Of a DNA stretch of 64,000 nt, positions 21,161 to 33,299 are shown one piece after another. Origin of the DNA: Hyperoplus lanceolatus (Eukaryota; Chordata; Actinopteri; Uranoscopiformes; Ammodytidae); assembly GCA_026929865.2 (NCBI GenBank), contig CM049416.1:9111001-9175000 (forward strand), given 5' to 3'. Every line of letters starts with the position of its first letter. Position 1 is the first letter of the stretch. The position numbers were made by a program, and so were the translations under genes. The notes under the pieces are model-generated. The model saw only the letters and a program-made list of their open reading frames with translations, had not been told where the DNA came from and did not search any database.

Positions 21161-23070
21161 CAGGAAGTCAGCAGGGCTTTTTACTAAGCCGATACACACA
21201 TGCACAGTTTCGTACTGCTTGTACAGTACAGTATGTGCTCACAACGAGACCAGTCGCACACCCAGTGGTTTAGAAAATGACTCTGGGTCTGACCTTAGTC
21301 TCGACTAACAGTGTGTAGGAGCTGCATGCCCTATAAACTGCACAATAGGCCCAGCGGCTGGCAGGTAAACACAGAAGGCACAGGGAAAGGTCATCCTATA
21401 TACAACGCCTAACAAGATTAAAAATGATTCATGAGACCTCAGTGATGCTTTCCACCCTCCTACAAAGAATGCTCCCCTTACATCGGCAGCGGAGGAGAGG
21501 GTATGACTATGTCTTTTTTTTTTCAAAGACCAACACTATTACTAAAGTTGAAGTGTAGTGGCCTGGAAAGTGCTCTGGCAAGACATAGAGTGCATGGTAA
21601 AGGCTTTCATACCATGTACAGTACAGCAGCAGTTATAAACTTGCTGGATGCGGCTGCTGGTGTCTTCCTTAACTCTACCTCTACTGCAATCTATTCACAT
21701 CCACCCTTAAGCATTCAGACAAGGCAGGTTTGTGCCTGTTGGGCAATGTTTCAGTGTCTGTGCGCACATGAGGCTGTAAAAACATCATCCTTCCTCTTAT
21801 CTGCATGCGTCTGTTTGTGTGTTTGTGCGTGTGTGTGTGTGTCAGTGTGAGCGTGTGTGTTTTTGTGTTTGTGTGTGCGTGCATACAACACATTTGCATC
21901 TGTATATATGAGTCCCGAGACTGCGGGCCATTTTATATTATCTGAATGGGCCCAGGCAGCGCTGGCCTAGAACCAATCACACCAACCTGCACTATGATAG
22001 GAATCCCTAGGGGGACATCATCAAGTACATTTTTTCACTTTTCCATCTCAAATGTGGCTCTTCTTTACTTTATATGCACATGAATCAGCCAAATATGACC
22101 ATTTAAGAAAACCGCGGTCATCACATTGCCAAACAGAAGAACACAGCCCGCATACTACCCATTGTGTTGGAATGCGGTGATCGTAAATACAATTTCTTTT
22201 TACCCTGCATCAGCATCCACACAGCCAATGCCTATATGCTTTATATTGTTTGTGTTTCTCCAAAATTGATAACAAAGCACAGCTTCCTAAATGTACAATT
22301 GCCTTCACGACTGGCAACACAACCCATAATGATAACCCGGAAAAATACAGGAACATTTGTGTCTTCGATTGTCAAAGATTTTTTTATCCTGAAGTTTTAT
22401 CATAGAGTCTGTAGTTTCAAGGTGTTTCATTTGCCATTACTGACATTTCCCATACATAAGATCCCCAAAAATGAGGAATTACCCCACACAAAATCTATTC
22501 ACAGCCTTGTTTATTACATTTATGATAATAAAAAAAAGTACTTTCATTATTTAATCATCCTGGAATGCAAGCAACCTTTATTACTCATTCCAATTTCAAA
22601 GTGGTTGGAAGGCATTAGAATTATGAAAGCTGATTTCTAATCTCTATAGACACCTGCAAAGCTGCTACTTAGCTTGAAGGGAAAGCTCCACATTATTCCA
22701 TATTAGCGTTGTTGTTGTCGTGACCGAGGCTTTTGTCTCCGGATATGATAGGGCCAAGATCTGGGGGTGGAAGTGATTCATGGATGGGGCTTTTGTTTGA
22801 TTTACTTCCTCGCAACGATAAGGGGATGGAAACAGCGCCGAGCAGTTGTGCTGCTGAATGTTTTATAAGGCATGAATTAAGAATGTAAAAAATCTCCAAG
22901 GAATGACAGCACAAGTCAGGCGGACAGTGGGAGGAGAAAGCTATAGAGTGTGCAGAGGCAATCACTGACACTGGTGTGTGTGTGTCTGTGCTTGTGAATG
23001 CACCTTGTATAGGTTTGTTTTCCTAGAAAGCCACAAGGTGCAGATTCAGTAGCTTCCGTGCTGTAAGTAT
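21161..23070. other. Unique non-coding DNA with a GT-rich patch
   Basis: GT-rich imperfect microsatellite at about 21815-21890. The stretch 22690-22980 is repeat-free and could be a conserved non-coding element (unverified). A 158-codon ORF at 22164-22640 has no recognisable protein features. Confidence 0.4.
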
Positions 23071-23072
23071 AG

Positions 23073-23830
23073 GCAAGGCAAGGCAAGTTTATTTATATAG
23101 CACAATTCAGACACAAGGCCACTCAAAGTGCTTTACAGGGGCAAGATTAGAATACATAAAACACATTATAAAACATTTAAAAGCGAATAAAAGAAGCAAA
23201 TAAAATAAAAATTAATAAAAGAAGCAAATAAAATGAAAATTGCAAGTTAAAAAGGAAACAAAAAAGTCTTCAGACTCGATTTAAAAGAACTGAGAGTTGC
23301 AGCAGACCTCAAGTTCTCTGGGAGTTTGTTCCAGATTGTTGGTGCATAAAAACTAAAAGCTGCTTCTCCTCGTTTAGTCCTAACTCTAGGGACTGTAAGT
23401 AGACCTGTCCCAGACGACCTAAGGGCTCTGGACGGTTCATAACTTATCAGCATATCAGTAATGTATTTTGGCCCTAAACCATTTAGTGCTTTATAAACCA
23501 ACATCAGAATTTTGAAATCAATTCTTTGAGTGACTGGAAGCCAATGTAAAGACCTCAGAACTGGGGTAATGGGATCCACCTTTTTGGTCCTAGTGAGGAC
23601 TCGAGCAGCAGCATTCTGAATTAGCTGAAGCTGTCTGATTGATTTTTTTGGAAGGCCAGCAAGGACACTGTTACAGTAGTCAAGTCTACTAAAGATAAAT
23701 GCATGGACAAGTTTTTCTAAATCTTGCTGAGACATAAGCCCTTTAATTCTTGATATGTTTTTTAGGTGGTAGTAGGCTGATTTATTGATTGATTTTATGT
23801 GTTTCTTGATTTTATGTGTTTCTACAGGGA
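23073..23830 (-). pseudogene. L2-type LINE, 3' part of ORF2 plus 3' UTR
   Basis: The minus-strand frame 23882-23247 is open for 211 codons. From about codon 30 it reads as the post-RT C-terminal region of fish L2/CR1-group LINEs: SRLDYCNSVLAGLP, IQNAAARVLTRTKK, LRSLHWLPVTQRIDFKIL, YEPSRALRSSGTGLL, FYAPTIWNKLPENLR. The 3' UTR ends in a GCCTT-type tail (AAGGCAAGGCAAG on the plus strand). The RT catalytic core is missing (5' truncation), so it is inactive, but the frame is clean, which suggests a fairly young insertion. Confidence 0.9.
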
Positions 23831-23884
23831 CACAAGAGACACACATACAAAAGAATTTGCAAAACACGCTCCACTCATGCATGT

Positions 23885-24372
23885 CAGTAAAGCTGATGAT
23901 CTTAAACGTGTAATCCTTTCTTAACAGCTGCTTTCCTCACAACTTCAAAAACCCATTTTCAAAGCACATGGTTCTTTTTAAAAATGTATCCCAGGATCAA
24001 AATCCATTTAACTATGTTTTTGAAGCCTCCTAATTCAAATTAATAATGAAAAAAAAAAAAAGTCTGCGGAATATCCTAAGTCTATTTCGGGAGGGGAGTG
24101 AAAATTAGACAGATGGAAGAGAGCAATGGAAATATTTCAAACAAGGCAAGCAAGCAAGTGACTGGGTCAAGCTGTTTTCACAAATTCATGGTCATGCGCA
24201 ATTATCTAAGGAAATGAGTGTGAATTCCTGAGACATTTTTCCCTTTTTATATATTTTAATCAAATCAAACTGAAGTGCTAAAATATTCAAACCCTTTCAC
24301 CCATACAGTAAATCTCATTTGCTAACAGAACATGATGTTCGCTGTAGGCCTTTCACTACAAGGCTTGCAGCT
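23885..24372. other. Non-coding, nothing recognised
   Basis: AT-rich spacer between the L2-type element and the solo LTR. Confidence 0.4.
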
Positions 24373-24377
24373 TTTTG

Positions 24378-24896
24378 TGTTGTGATTACTCGAGGGTTGG
24401 ACCCAGAAGCACCATGCAGAACTCAAGCAAGTTGGTTTTCGAACAATATTTATTGTCTTGAGACTGGCGACAAAAGGGATACTGGTCGGCTGGGGGTTGA
24501 AGCGAGCATGGGCAGGTGAGAATCTGGAGCTGCAGGCAGGCAGGAAAGGTGATCGGCGGAGGCAAACTAGCACGGAAGAAAACGAGAGCAGAGTAAGTGA
24601 CTAGCTCCAACTGAAGACGTGAAAAAACAACAAAGAAAGGACTCTAGAAACTTGTGGATAATACCGCTCTGAGAAGTTGTACAATCTGGCTCCGAATCAC
24701 TGGAGTCCAGAGGCTTAAGTAGAGAGGGTCTAATTAGCCAACGATCCTCACCTGGAGCAGTCTGCCCAGGAGGGCCGCCACGCCTACATGCTAACACAGA
24801 GACAAACAAATGGGAGAACAAGAGGAACAGACAGACAAGGGAAAACAAACAACACACAGAGGAGAAGGAGAGGCTGCCGTGCCGTGAGTCATGACA
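24378..24896 (-). mobile_element. Solo LTR with 5-bp target duplication
   Basis: 519 bp. Read on the minus strand it starts TGTCATGACTC and ends AATCACAACA, the TG...CA ends of an LTR. It contains an AATAAA (minus strand, in GACAATAAATATTG, about 24446-24459) and a TTAAG-type core promoter upstream. The flanks are perfect direct repeats TTTTG (24373-24377 and 24897-24901), fitting LTR-LTR recombination after integration by a retroelement with 5-bp staggered cuts (Gypsy and some others). No internal gag/pol is present. Confidence 0.8.
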
Positions 24897-25004
24897 TTTT
24901 GTACCCATTACACTTAATACCGCTCATTATCCTCTCATTGTAAATGAGGAATAGCAGTTTCTAAAAAGTATATTTGAATTCATTATTCTAACCAAACCAG
25001 TTGA

Positions 25005-25285
25005 AGGTGGAGCATGTTTTTTTTTTGTCAAAATCAGTGATTATCTTCGCACGATCCGCAACCTGTACGTGCTGTTAAACAACCCAGTGTTAAAACACAG
25101 CCGAGGTTCTGTAAACTGGCATATTGCTAGCTACGGTGGGCCCCATTTATTTACCTTGTTTTACCTTTTCCAGCACACACATAGTGGGGTAAAGGTATGG
25201 GATGGGGAGGACATATTCACTAATTGTGACAAAAAGTGCTTTTGTCAACAAGATTTCTCCAGAATTGTGGACTCCACCTGTAACG
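25005..25285. mobile_element. Interspersed repeat A, both arms (MITE)
   Basis: The left arm (GTCAAAATCAGTGATTATCT, then CGATCCGCAACCTGT) is the inverted counterpart of the right arm (GGACATATTCACTAATTGTG, then GTCAACAAGATTTCTCCAGAA). About 280 bp. It lies just left of the 4-kb hAT element. Confidence 0.65.
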
Positions 25286-26160
25286 TAACAATGTGATAAT
25301 ACAGCCTGATTTAAAGCTACAGTCGTTTCGGATGGCATCAGGCCAGGGCTGTACAGTGCGACAGTTTTGATCGCATTTGCTACTGAAATTGATCACGTGC
25401 GATGATGAATACAAGTCCATTCGCACTGTGCGACAGGCTGCTAATGAGGAGAGGCTGTCTTTGAAACACAGAGGAGAGATGCACAACACTGCTTAGAGTG
25501 CTCTACATTAACACTCTCCAAATGGGGGTAAATGTAGACTTAGGCAAGTAAGTTATTGAGTCCACCCTCCACTTTGGCTGGTGAAAGATATGTGTCCTCG
25601 GGATCTGTGCTCGTGCAGCGATTCTAGGTATAAAAAGTTCACCAAACGGTAATAACCGGAAGGAGACGGCACATTACCGCAGTTAAGGTAGCGCGTGTAC
25701 AAACAGAACATGTCCTGTGCGCCTTCACATTAAAAGCCTGTTACTATCCAAACGTGAGTTGACTTTTATTTTGAAGCCGGTAAGAACAGGAAGTTAGCGC
25801 TTTTTTCTAGCTTGAAAGGCAACTCCTTCAGCTGCAGCGAGCAGTCAACAGTAGCCTAGTCTATTTAAACAGTTTTAAATAAGCCACTGAAAAGCTACTC
25901 CCAACACATTCACAACAACCTATTTAATTTATCCTAAATTGTACCAATATGTATACTTATTTATTTAATAGGCTATGTTTAATGTTTTAAAGTTTGGTTT
26001 TAATTAAAGCTATTCTTACCTTTGTATGGTTTTTACACTTATTTTAAATGACTTTAAAATGGTATAAATAAGGTTTTTACACTCTAAAATGCATGGTAGA
26101 CCCACCAGGAATAAAAAGAAACAATTATTTCAGTCTCATAATATTAGGTGAAAACTACAA

Positions 26161-26195
26161 CCAATCAAATCGTTCGGACCGAACGATTTGATTGG
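26161..26195. repeat. Perfect 17-bp-arm palindrome with paired CCAAT boxes
   Basis: The left arm CCAATCAAATCGTTCGG is followed by one A and then its exact complement. It can form a cruciform or hairpin and presents CCAAT/ATTGG at both tips. It lies about 125-160 bp upstream of the ATG at 26318, so it may be the core of the element's promoter. Confidence 0.8.
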
Positions 26196-26317
26196 CCGAC
26201 AGACCTGTCTGTTTTCCCTGCTTCTGTATGGCGCACTCTGCGCGCGTCATCAAGGCGCTCCTCAAGTAGAGGGTTTGTTTTGATTCTACGGCAGACAGTA
26301 GCGAGTAGCGACTGAAC

Positions 26318-27873
26318 ATGGAAGACCAAAGTGGATCACTGAACCAGCCGCTCCGAAGGAAAAACGACAAGTTTAGCAGAAAAGGCCACAAGAAAGAAGG
26401 AGCTTGATGCTGCAAGAGGAAAAACTCGGATAAACATCGGGTCTGCTTTTGTGAAATGGAGGGAACTTATGAAGCAGCAGCCCGAGCTAACAACGGACGA
26501 AATGGTGGCGGAGTTCCTGCTGGAAAGGTATTTTTTATTTTGCATAACCTAACCTACAACCTCATATAACCTTACGATTCACCATTTGTTGCAGCCACTT
26601 ACCGGGATCACGTATAGCATAATGCTAACGGACCTACCGTTAGCTCCAGCTAATGAGGCAGTTTCTCGGGAAATAAAGACATATTCTCCGCTTACAGTCT
26701 TCCTCACCGTTTCACACAGCACTAGTGTGCTTTAAATTGTTTTGGCTCATTGACACACACATTCATACACCGAAGGCAGCAGTTAGCAGGGTGCTAACTG
26801 TCCATGTGTTAAATCATAGTAGGCTACGTGATATCATATCCGTGTTTGTCGCTGTTTCCATGTTCAGTACGCACAGTTTATCATAATTTAACTTTCTGCT
26901 ACAACCCGCCAACTCACGTTAATATTTGTGTGTGTGTGTTTGTGTTTTAGTTACGGAAATACAACGTCGACGCCAATAAGACGTGGTTTTAAGAGGCCTC
27001 CTCCGCCAGCATTGTCCACCATTGCAGAATCAATTTCAGAACGGTAAGCCTTGTTTGTTAATGTTATTGCCTGCCCATCAACTTGGATCACACATGTTTT
27101 TTTGTTTTGCGATGATGACGTGAACAAGTAAATTGTTAAAAGTGATACGTTATTGGTGTGTAATCAAGCCTAGAGCTTATGCTAAACAGTTTCCCTACCC
27201 CCATCAGAACATGAGAAATGTAACTGATGTTTCCAGAACACTATAAATCATCTCTACTCATGTGCTGTGTGGTAACAACAGCAACGTATCTAATGTTGTG
27301 AAAAATGCCCATTATTTTTTCCCGTATACATCTGTAGAGAGGAGGATTTCTCTGTTCATGGAGTGGAGGCTTTGCACAGCTGCTCACCAGAGACCTCACT
27401 TCACACAATACAAACAAGGTACAGTTATCAAATGTTTAAAAATAACATCTTTTAAAGTGAACAGACATTTTATTCACTCATCCAAACTTAGAATTACGTA
27501 ACACTGACTTCTCTTTCTGATTCCCTAAATGCAGTGTTACATCAGCACATGAAAGATTGGGTGACATCAATGAGGACGAATTCAATGATATTACAAACTC
27601 TATGTAAGTGTTTTCAAGGACAGAAGATGAGACTTTTCATGATATTTTCTGGTTTATTATTTCTGTAAATGTGTAACATAATGTAACTGGGGTTGTCTGT
27701 CATCAGCCTTGACTATGCTGAAGAGGATGATGACGATGACTACAATGAGGATGAATACGATCCTTCTTGGCATCCAGACATGGAGGCGCAATCAGAGTTG
27801 CTGCCGGAAGAGGAGGACACTGCAGAGGAAGACTCTGACTACGTCAACACTGTCGTCCTAGAAGCACCAACAT
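26318..27873 (+). pseudogene. Five-exon gene inside the hAT element (accessory or N-terminal transposase region)
   Basis: Exons 26318-26527, 26951-27043, 27338-27418, 27535-27603 and 27707-27873, each bounded by AG and GT (donors GTATTT, GTAAGC, GTACAG, GTAAGT, GTAAAA) with compatible phases. Exon 1 has an RxNIGxAFxxWRELM...EFLLE motif, a sequence I associate with proteins carried by fish and invertebrate transposons. Exon 5 is very acidic (EEDDDDDYNEDEYDPSWHPD). Exon 1 is shifted by one base near 26367-26372, so the ATG frame stops at 26405-26407 while the spliced frame starts downstream. A later exon set seems to be missing. The function is unknown and this copy is broken. Confidence 0.6.
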
Positions 27874-28769
27874 GTAAAAACAAAGACAGAAAATGTTTTA
27901 ACTTTATAAGAATATCAGGGTGAAGAGAGACATAGGAACACTTTTGCATATATATATATTTTTTTTACTATAAATCAGATCTCTGAAATTATTCTGATGA
28001 AGCTGAAATTCTAGATCAAAAGAATAGCAAAATGTGTTTCCAATATCTCTGCCAAGTTTGAATATTATGTAGTGAGGCAGAGCAAAATAACAAGAATTCA
28101 TGTTATTCGATGTATTTACACAGAACTACTGTATTTAAAACTTTGTGTTATTTGGCTGCTGGTTATATAGGTTTTTGTCATACTGGAATAATAGTGGTAG
28201 TGTTGGGATTCATCAGGGGCTTAGCTTTCATATAAGGTGAATGAACCATCGGAGCACTAGAAATGGAAATGTGGAGAGTGGGTTGAGTTTTGACGCTATT
28301 CAGATTTTGATATTTGATAATAAAATGCTTGGTGTTGGGTTGTGTTTGGTCTGTGTGAAAATGATTTATATGTGCTTGTAGAGGAGTTGTTCTGTTTAAT
28401 TTTATGTGCAGTATGACTTCTTCTACATAAATAGGGCAGTGTGTTATTACTCTTGCTGTGGAGAACTCCCCAGGATCCCACATGTTGGACCCAAATGTCT
28501 ATTTATTATGAAGTTCAAGCTTTCGACATTGAAGCATAATGTTTAGAACAGAGTGATAAAGTTAACCACGCGGTAGCCGTTAGAAGTTTAACCCGTAACC
28601 GACGTTACACTAAAAACAAGCTGAGACCGCTTATTAGCTAACATTATCATGCGTGCAAAAAAATATGGTAACTAAAAACATAAAGCAAGTAAATGGTGAA
28701 CTGCATATAACAACCATTGAACTGAAACATATATATGTGTAAATGTATATGACTTACCGGTGCTTCTGA

Positions 28770-28912
28770 ATCCGACTCCATTGTTTTGCTTTGGTAAACA
28801 AAAACTCACGTGCGCGCTCGGAGGCGTGTATTGCAAGTCTGCTTGTCGCTCGGAGGCAGTGTATTGTAAGTCTGCTTGTGTGAATAAAGTTTAAAAAAAA
28901 AAAAAAAAAAAC
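28770..28912. other. Short ATG exon (minus), duplicated segment and poly(A) tract inside hAT
   Basis: On the minus strand ATGGAGTCGGATTCAGAAG...CCG is followed at once by the donor GTAAGT, giving an eight-codon exon (MESDSEAP). Next to it, CGCTCGGAGGC and the following 25 bp are repeated twice (about 28816-28880). On the plus strand AATAAAGTTT is followed by A18 (about 28886-28912). Confidence 0.45.
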
Positions 28913-29336
28913 GGGGCTGAGAATGAGGGGGTGGGGCTGCATTGGAGGAAGGCGGGATATTATGATTGTGCTGAAATGCTCAAACTCAAATCCCTCCGAA
29001 CAGCTTTAATAGAAGGACATTATAATAATTCTGAAACAGCAAAAAATTGCAATTGGCAGATTAGATTATTTTGTCTAAATTGCAATCAGTGCACCCCTAT
29101 TCATTCTTCTATAATTATTACTGCACACACTAGGATATAATATTAATTGAGAATCTCAAATGAGACAAAGATAACATGCTCAAAGGTAATTAGAGCGAAA
29201 TGCAAGGGTTAAGGTTATGCAAGTTTTCGATCATACTTTGTGTGCTACCAAATTTATTTTTGTGCTACTGAATTTTTTTGCTTGCTAGCACCAGTGCGAC
29301 CACCTAAAAAAATAAGCGTACAGCCCTGCATCAGGC

Positions 29337-30165
29337 ATAACACCTTGCTTGTTTATAGACTGATTGCACTACCACTTGGCCATGGAGAGAAAGTATACTT
29401 GATCTAAATGAGTGCTGAGAGCGAGGGAAGATTGGGCTCTCCAAGAAAGTGGAATTTCTTTGAATTCAGTCAGGGAAATGAGTGTTGGCTGTAATGGGTT
29501 CATTAGGGAGTGTGCCAGCAGCCTAGTGCAGCTCTGGCAATGGCCACTCAAATTGTCCTTCTTTTCGGTAAACTCCAGAGAGTTGTTTTTTTTTCATTGG
29601 GAGGAGAGAGGTGAACACACTTGGTGAGTCTGAGCAGACGGGCAGGTGGCGTGAAGAGATTCTGTGAAAGTGCAGAGACAAGCAGAGCCAGAGCAGGGCG
29701 TGCAAAGAATAAGCTGCATGATTGAATTAAAGTTGAGTAGTAGATGAAAACGATGTCTGGCCCCGAGTAATGCACTTCTGGGACACAGATGGGTGAAGGA
29801 GACTGACATAAAACAGCCTTTCAGGACTGGGCCACACAAGGGTATAAAAAAGCGAAAATCTGTTTGTAGCATTGTAACCACTGTATTTTACTCTGTAAAC
29901 TTAGGTCAACTTTGAAGAGCACATTTGCCTTTGACGAATATAAAGTATGGCAGCTGAGTTGTTCCATCTACTTTCAGAAAGCTATATTGACTGACAAGCA
30001 CTAGCATGTCCCAGTTGGCTAGCATGCCAGCTGTTTGCTCACCAGCTACAGTGGTTCACCAGAACTGGTAAGCTGCTAGCTTTGTAAACAAAATGGAGGC
30101 CCCCCTTTGTTTACATACCAGTTTACAGAGCCTATAGACTGTGTGTTTACGTTGGCTTTTTTGTC
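29337..30165. other. Non-coding, nothing recognised
   Basis: No coding exon seen. The stretch 29990-30165 may be part of the repeat that ends in repeat A. Confidence 0.4.
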
Positions 30166-30167
30166 AG

Positions 30168-30272
30168 CGCACACACAGTATGGACAGGTAGCGGATCGTG
30201 AGGAGATATTCACTGATTTTGACGAAGAGATTTTGTCAACAAGCATTCTCCAGAATCACTGACTACACCTTT
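30168..30272. repeat. Interspersed repeat A, half copy
   Basis: CAGTATGGACAGGTAGCGGA, then GAGGAGATATTCACTGATTT, then GTCAACAAGCATTCTCCAGAA, as in the copy at 13715. It ends in CACCTTTAAT. Confidence 0.65.
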
Positions 30273-30830
30273 AATCAGTTGTAGTTTGATTCTGTGTGCA
30301 TCAATGCAGGTATTTTTTTTCCAAAGGAACATATTTATCTAATTTTAGGGAGCCTTGCAGCCATTCATTCATCTCTGCTCTCCCTCAGACTCTCTCTATC
30401 TCTCTCTCTCTACACCAATACTGATCCCAAACCGCAGAGAGGCTGACTGAGTGCCTGTCTGGTAGACACACCGACTGTGCCCAGTGGTGGATTAATGTGG
30501 TTACTATTGAATACCCGGGTTAGGAATTGATCTGTCTGTTCGTGGCATGAATGTGGAAGGAGGTGGATTTGTGTGTGTGGGCACTGTTTTGTGTGTGTGT
30601 GTGCGTGTGTGTTTTTGGTGGGGGGGTGCTTTTGTTAGTATGTGCACATACTGTGTGGGTCAGTGTTGAGTGTGCATGTGTTGTCTTTTTCAAATTTTTC
30701 ATGACCTTTTAAACTGTGCTTGTTTGTCCATTGTTCTTGTACGTCTAGCACATTGGTATCGATATCATGCTCTTTCTGGCTCTCTTACGAAACACACTTG
30801 TGTACCATTGTATCCTTGTGTTATATTTTC

Positions 30831-30832
<2 letters not shown>

Positions 30833-30866
<34 letters not shown>
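30833..30866. repeat. (GT)n microsatellite
   Basis: About 16 GT units. A (GAA)n run of five units follows further right at about 31606-31623. Confidence 0.9.
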
Positions 30867-30868
<2 letters not shown>

Positions 30869-30869
30869 G

Positions 30870-32740
30870 CGTACCGTTTCTGGCCTCCCCCCTTTTTATT
30901 CCCGTTAATTGTATCTTTGGGCCATGTCTTTTGCTGATCACCTGTCTCCATTTGGTGGATGGATGGAGGGCTGATTCCGCGATAGGTTTCTTCATTGCCC
31001 CGATAGAGCTCTATTAAATCCAGTCTAATTGAATTTACCTCTGTGATTTGGTCACATGTCTCCAGCACAGAGGTCTCAATGAGCTCTAGATTGAATTGGA
31101 TCAAGGCATATGAGCTTCTGAAGATATCAGACTTAGCTTGAGTTCTATTGGCGGCAGAGGTGTATTTTTGATTTGATTGTGGTAAGGGGGTACCTTTTTA
31201 TATATGTGTGTAATATGTATGTAAGCCCGAAAGCAATATTTTGTTTTGTTATTACACCCTTATAGCCCTTTGTCTGACCAGTTGTGAATACAGAATCATA
31301 GTAGACGATAATTTTCCTACAAACATATTGTTTGTAGGAAGTAATTTACTTAGGAAATAAGCCAGCAGGAAGTGGTAACATCTAACTTATTGCACTACCT
31401 GACATTTCCTTTATAGATACATGTATACTTGTGTTCTCCTCTGCTCTACCAGGTACTTTTCTGTGTTGTACCAGCTGTTTTTACTTGCCCATGCCAGAGT
31501 GACTTCATAAAAAAAATTATACTTTGCCTATCAAAACCGGTCACACTCCGTGGTTACATTTAAATGGTAGCTTCTGGATAAAATCCTTCAGTTTGAAAGT
31601 TTTAAGAAGAAGAAGAAGAAGAAAATTATGTCCCATCTGGTCTGTTGAAGAAGAATAAAATATATGACTCGTCATTATGACATCTTCTTTTCATTTATTG
31701 TTCAGGAAAGGGTTCATTATTTCATCGGGAGTCCTTTGTAACTGAGGCTCTCGAGACTGGCGTTCATTAATTTCTTTAGAAACACCTCTATTCAGTAATC
31801 AGTGGTACTACGAACGAGGCCTAATGTTGGGCTTTCATCAACCGGGGTTAACAACTGAGAGAGGGAGAGAGCACAAAATTATTATGAAAACACGTTCAAA
31901 AAACAAAAACACATTTTAATTTCAAATCTTTATGATTTAAAATACAATTCTTGACACACACCCTATAATGAATGGCACACAAAGAAACAGTACACACAGA
32001 CATACGCACCCCTAGTGAGTCCCCTCAACAGTTTTGGCAAAGATTTCCTGCCAGCGCCTCCCCCTCCCACTTAGCAGTTATCACCTCTGCTCTTTAAATC
32101 AGTAGCTTGTGGTTGCTTCCTTGCAGCCCGAGCCTCAGTGTCTCTATGGGTGGCTTTCTCACACTAAGACCATCAACAGCGGCATGCGGCCACTGTTGAT
32201 GGATTGTCCCATTACTCTGTGACTTCCCTGTTGTTTGCCTGTGGTGGTCTACCACAGTGTGGAAGAGTGGATGAGAGAGAGAGATAAAGAGTAAGAGAGA
32301 GAGAGAGTGTGTGTGTTTATTCTGATGGTCATAAAAATATGAGGGAAAAACCTTTCATGTAAAACATTTTTTTTATAATCCTTGCTTCTATTTTTTGTTT
32401 AGGATTAACAATTGATATGGGCTGATGGTTAGCTTTAGATTTAGACTAAAGCTGCCTGAATAAAAAAAAATTAAACAGCTATAATCACATACAAATACTT
32501 TCATCTGATAAAGTTAATAAGGTGACTAATTGGTTAATTAAAAAGCAGCTATGAAATATTATTAGCATTCATGTAGTGAATGGTGTCTGGCCACCTGAAC
32601 AAAAAGTAAGTGTAATATTCACTGTTAAATGTTCACAAGCTATTTGCTTACTTAGCCTGTCTGTTGTTTGGTGCTGATCAGGCAGTGAAGGGTTGGTTTA
32701 TGAAAGTGTTTTTGTGATGGTTGATGAGCGATGAATTGTC
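30870..32740. other. Unique non-coding DNA
   Basis: No coding content recognised. Minor GA-rich patches near 31855-31870 and 32272-32310. Confidence 0.4.
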
Positions 32741-32764
32741 AGACTAAAAAATCCAAACTTTTTC

Positions 32765-33295
32765 TTTTAGTTAAAAGATGCTTAAATGAGCTGTAAGCGG
32801 AATGGTTTTAGCTAACTTCCTGTCAGTTACTGCAGTTAGCAGTCCCCTCGTTCGTCCCAACGTCAACCACATTAATGCACTGCGGTCTTCGAGCTGCAAG
32901 TTATCTAGCATCATCTCAGATCCATAAGTGTGATAAAACATGATAACGCATGATAAAAACCATCAAAACAGACATTGGGAAGGATTTTTACCTGCTCCGC
33001 CATTGTAGACGCATAAACATTCAACCATGTGTCGCTCTGGTGTGCACCGGCAGTGAGACCATGAGTGAGACGGGTGCGGACGGGTGTCTGTGTCGGTTTG
33101 TAGCGTTTTCTCTTGTGATTGGATAAAATTTCGGGATACTACATAAAGTTTAATTGCTTATTACATACAGAGCAGCTGACTAAGAGATTGGCTTTATGAA
33201 ACGCACACATCGTGTAAGTGATTACTGTTTGAATAAAGAGCGATATAACTTATAACACTTATATTAATATAAATAAACCACTTACTTCACCTTTA
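32765..33295. mobile_element. MITE-like repeat (candidate)
   Basis: Bounded by TTAAAAGATG-like and CACCTTTAAATG-like ends. On the minus strand it contains ATGGCGGAGCAG followed by GTAAAA (about 33004-32987), a four-codon ATG exon with donor. TIR similarity is weak and no target duplication was found. Confidence 0.35.
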
Positions 33296-33299
33296 AATG

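Larger units (their letters stand above)
25344..29328 (+). mobile_element. hAT-type transposon with perfect 8-bp target duplication
   Basis: 3,985 bp. Ends CAGGGCTGTAC (25344) and GTACAGCCCTG (to 29328), flanked by the direct repeat CATCAGGC (25336-25343 and 29329-29336). TIR sequence and 8-bp duplication are the hAT signature. The plus strand carries five consecutive spliceable exons of an acidic protein (26318-27873). No hAT catalytic or dimerisation domain was found, so it is probably non-autonomous. It also holds a perfect palindrome (26161-26195), a poly(A) tract after AATAAA (about 28886-28912), and a short minus-strand ATG exon (28770-28793). Confidence 0.9.

Noticed and set aside
22164..22640. 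158-codon plus-strand ORF
   Set aside because: No domain, signal or repeat; hydrophobic, AT-rich composition and no splice or poly(A) context. Likely chance.
24319..24908. Several overlapping ORFs
   Set aside because: They lie in the solo LTR, which is defined by its TG...CA ends and target duplication.
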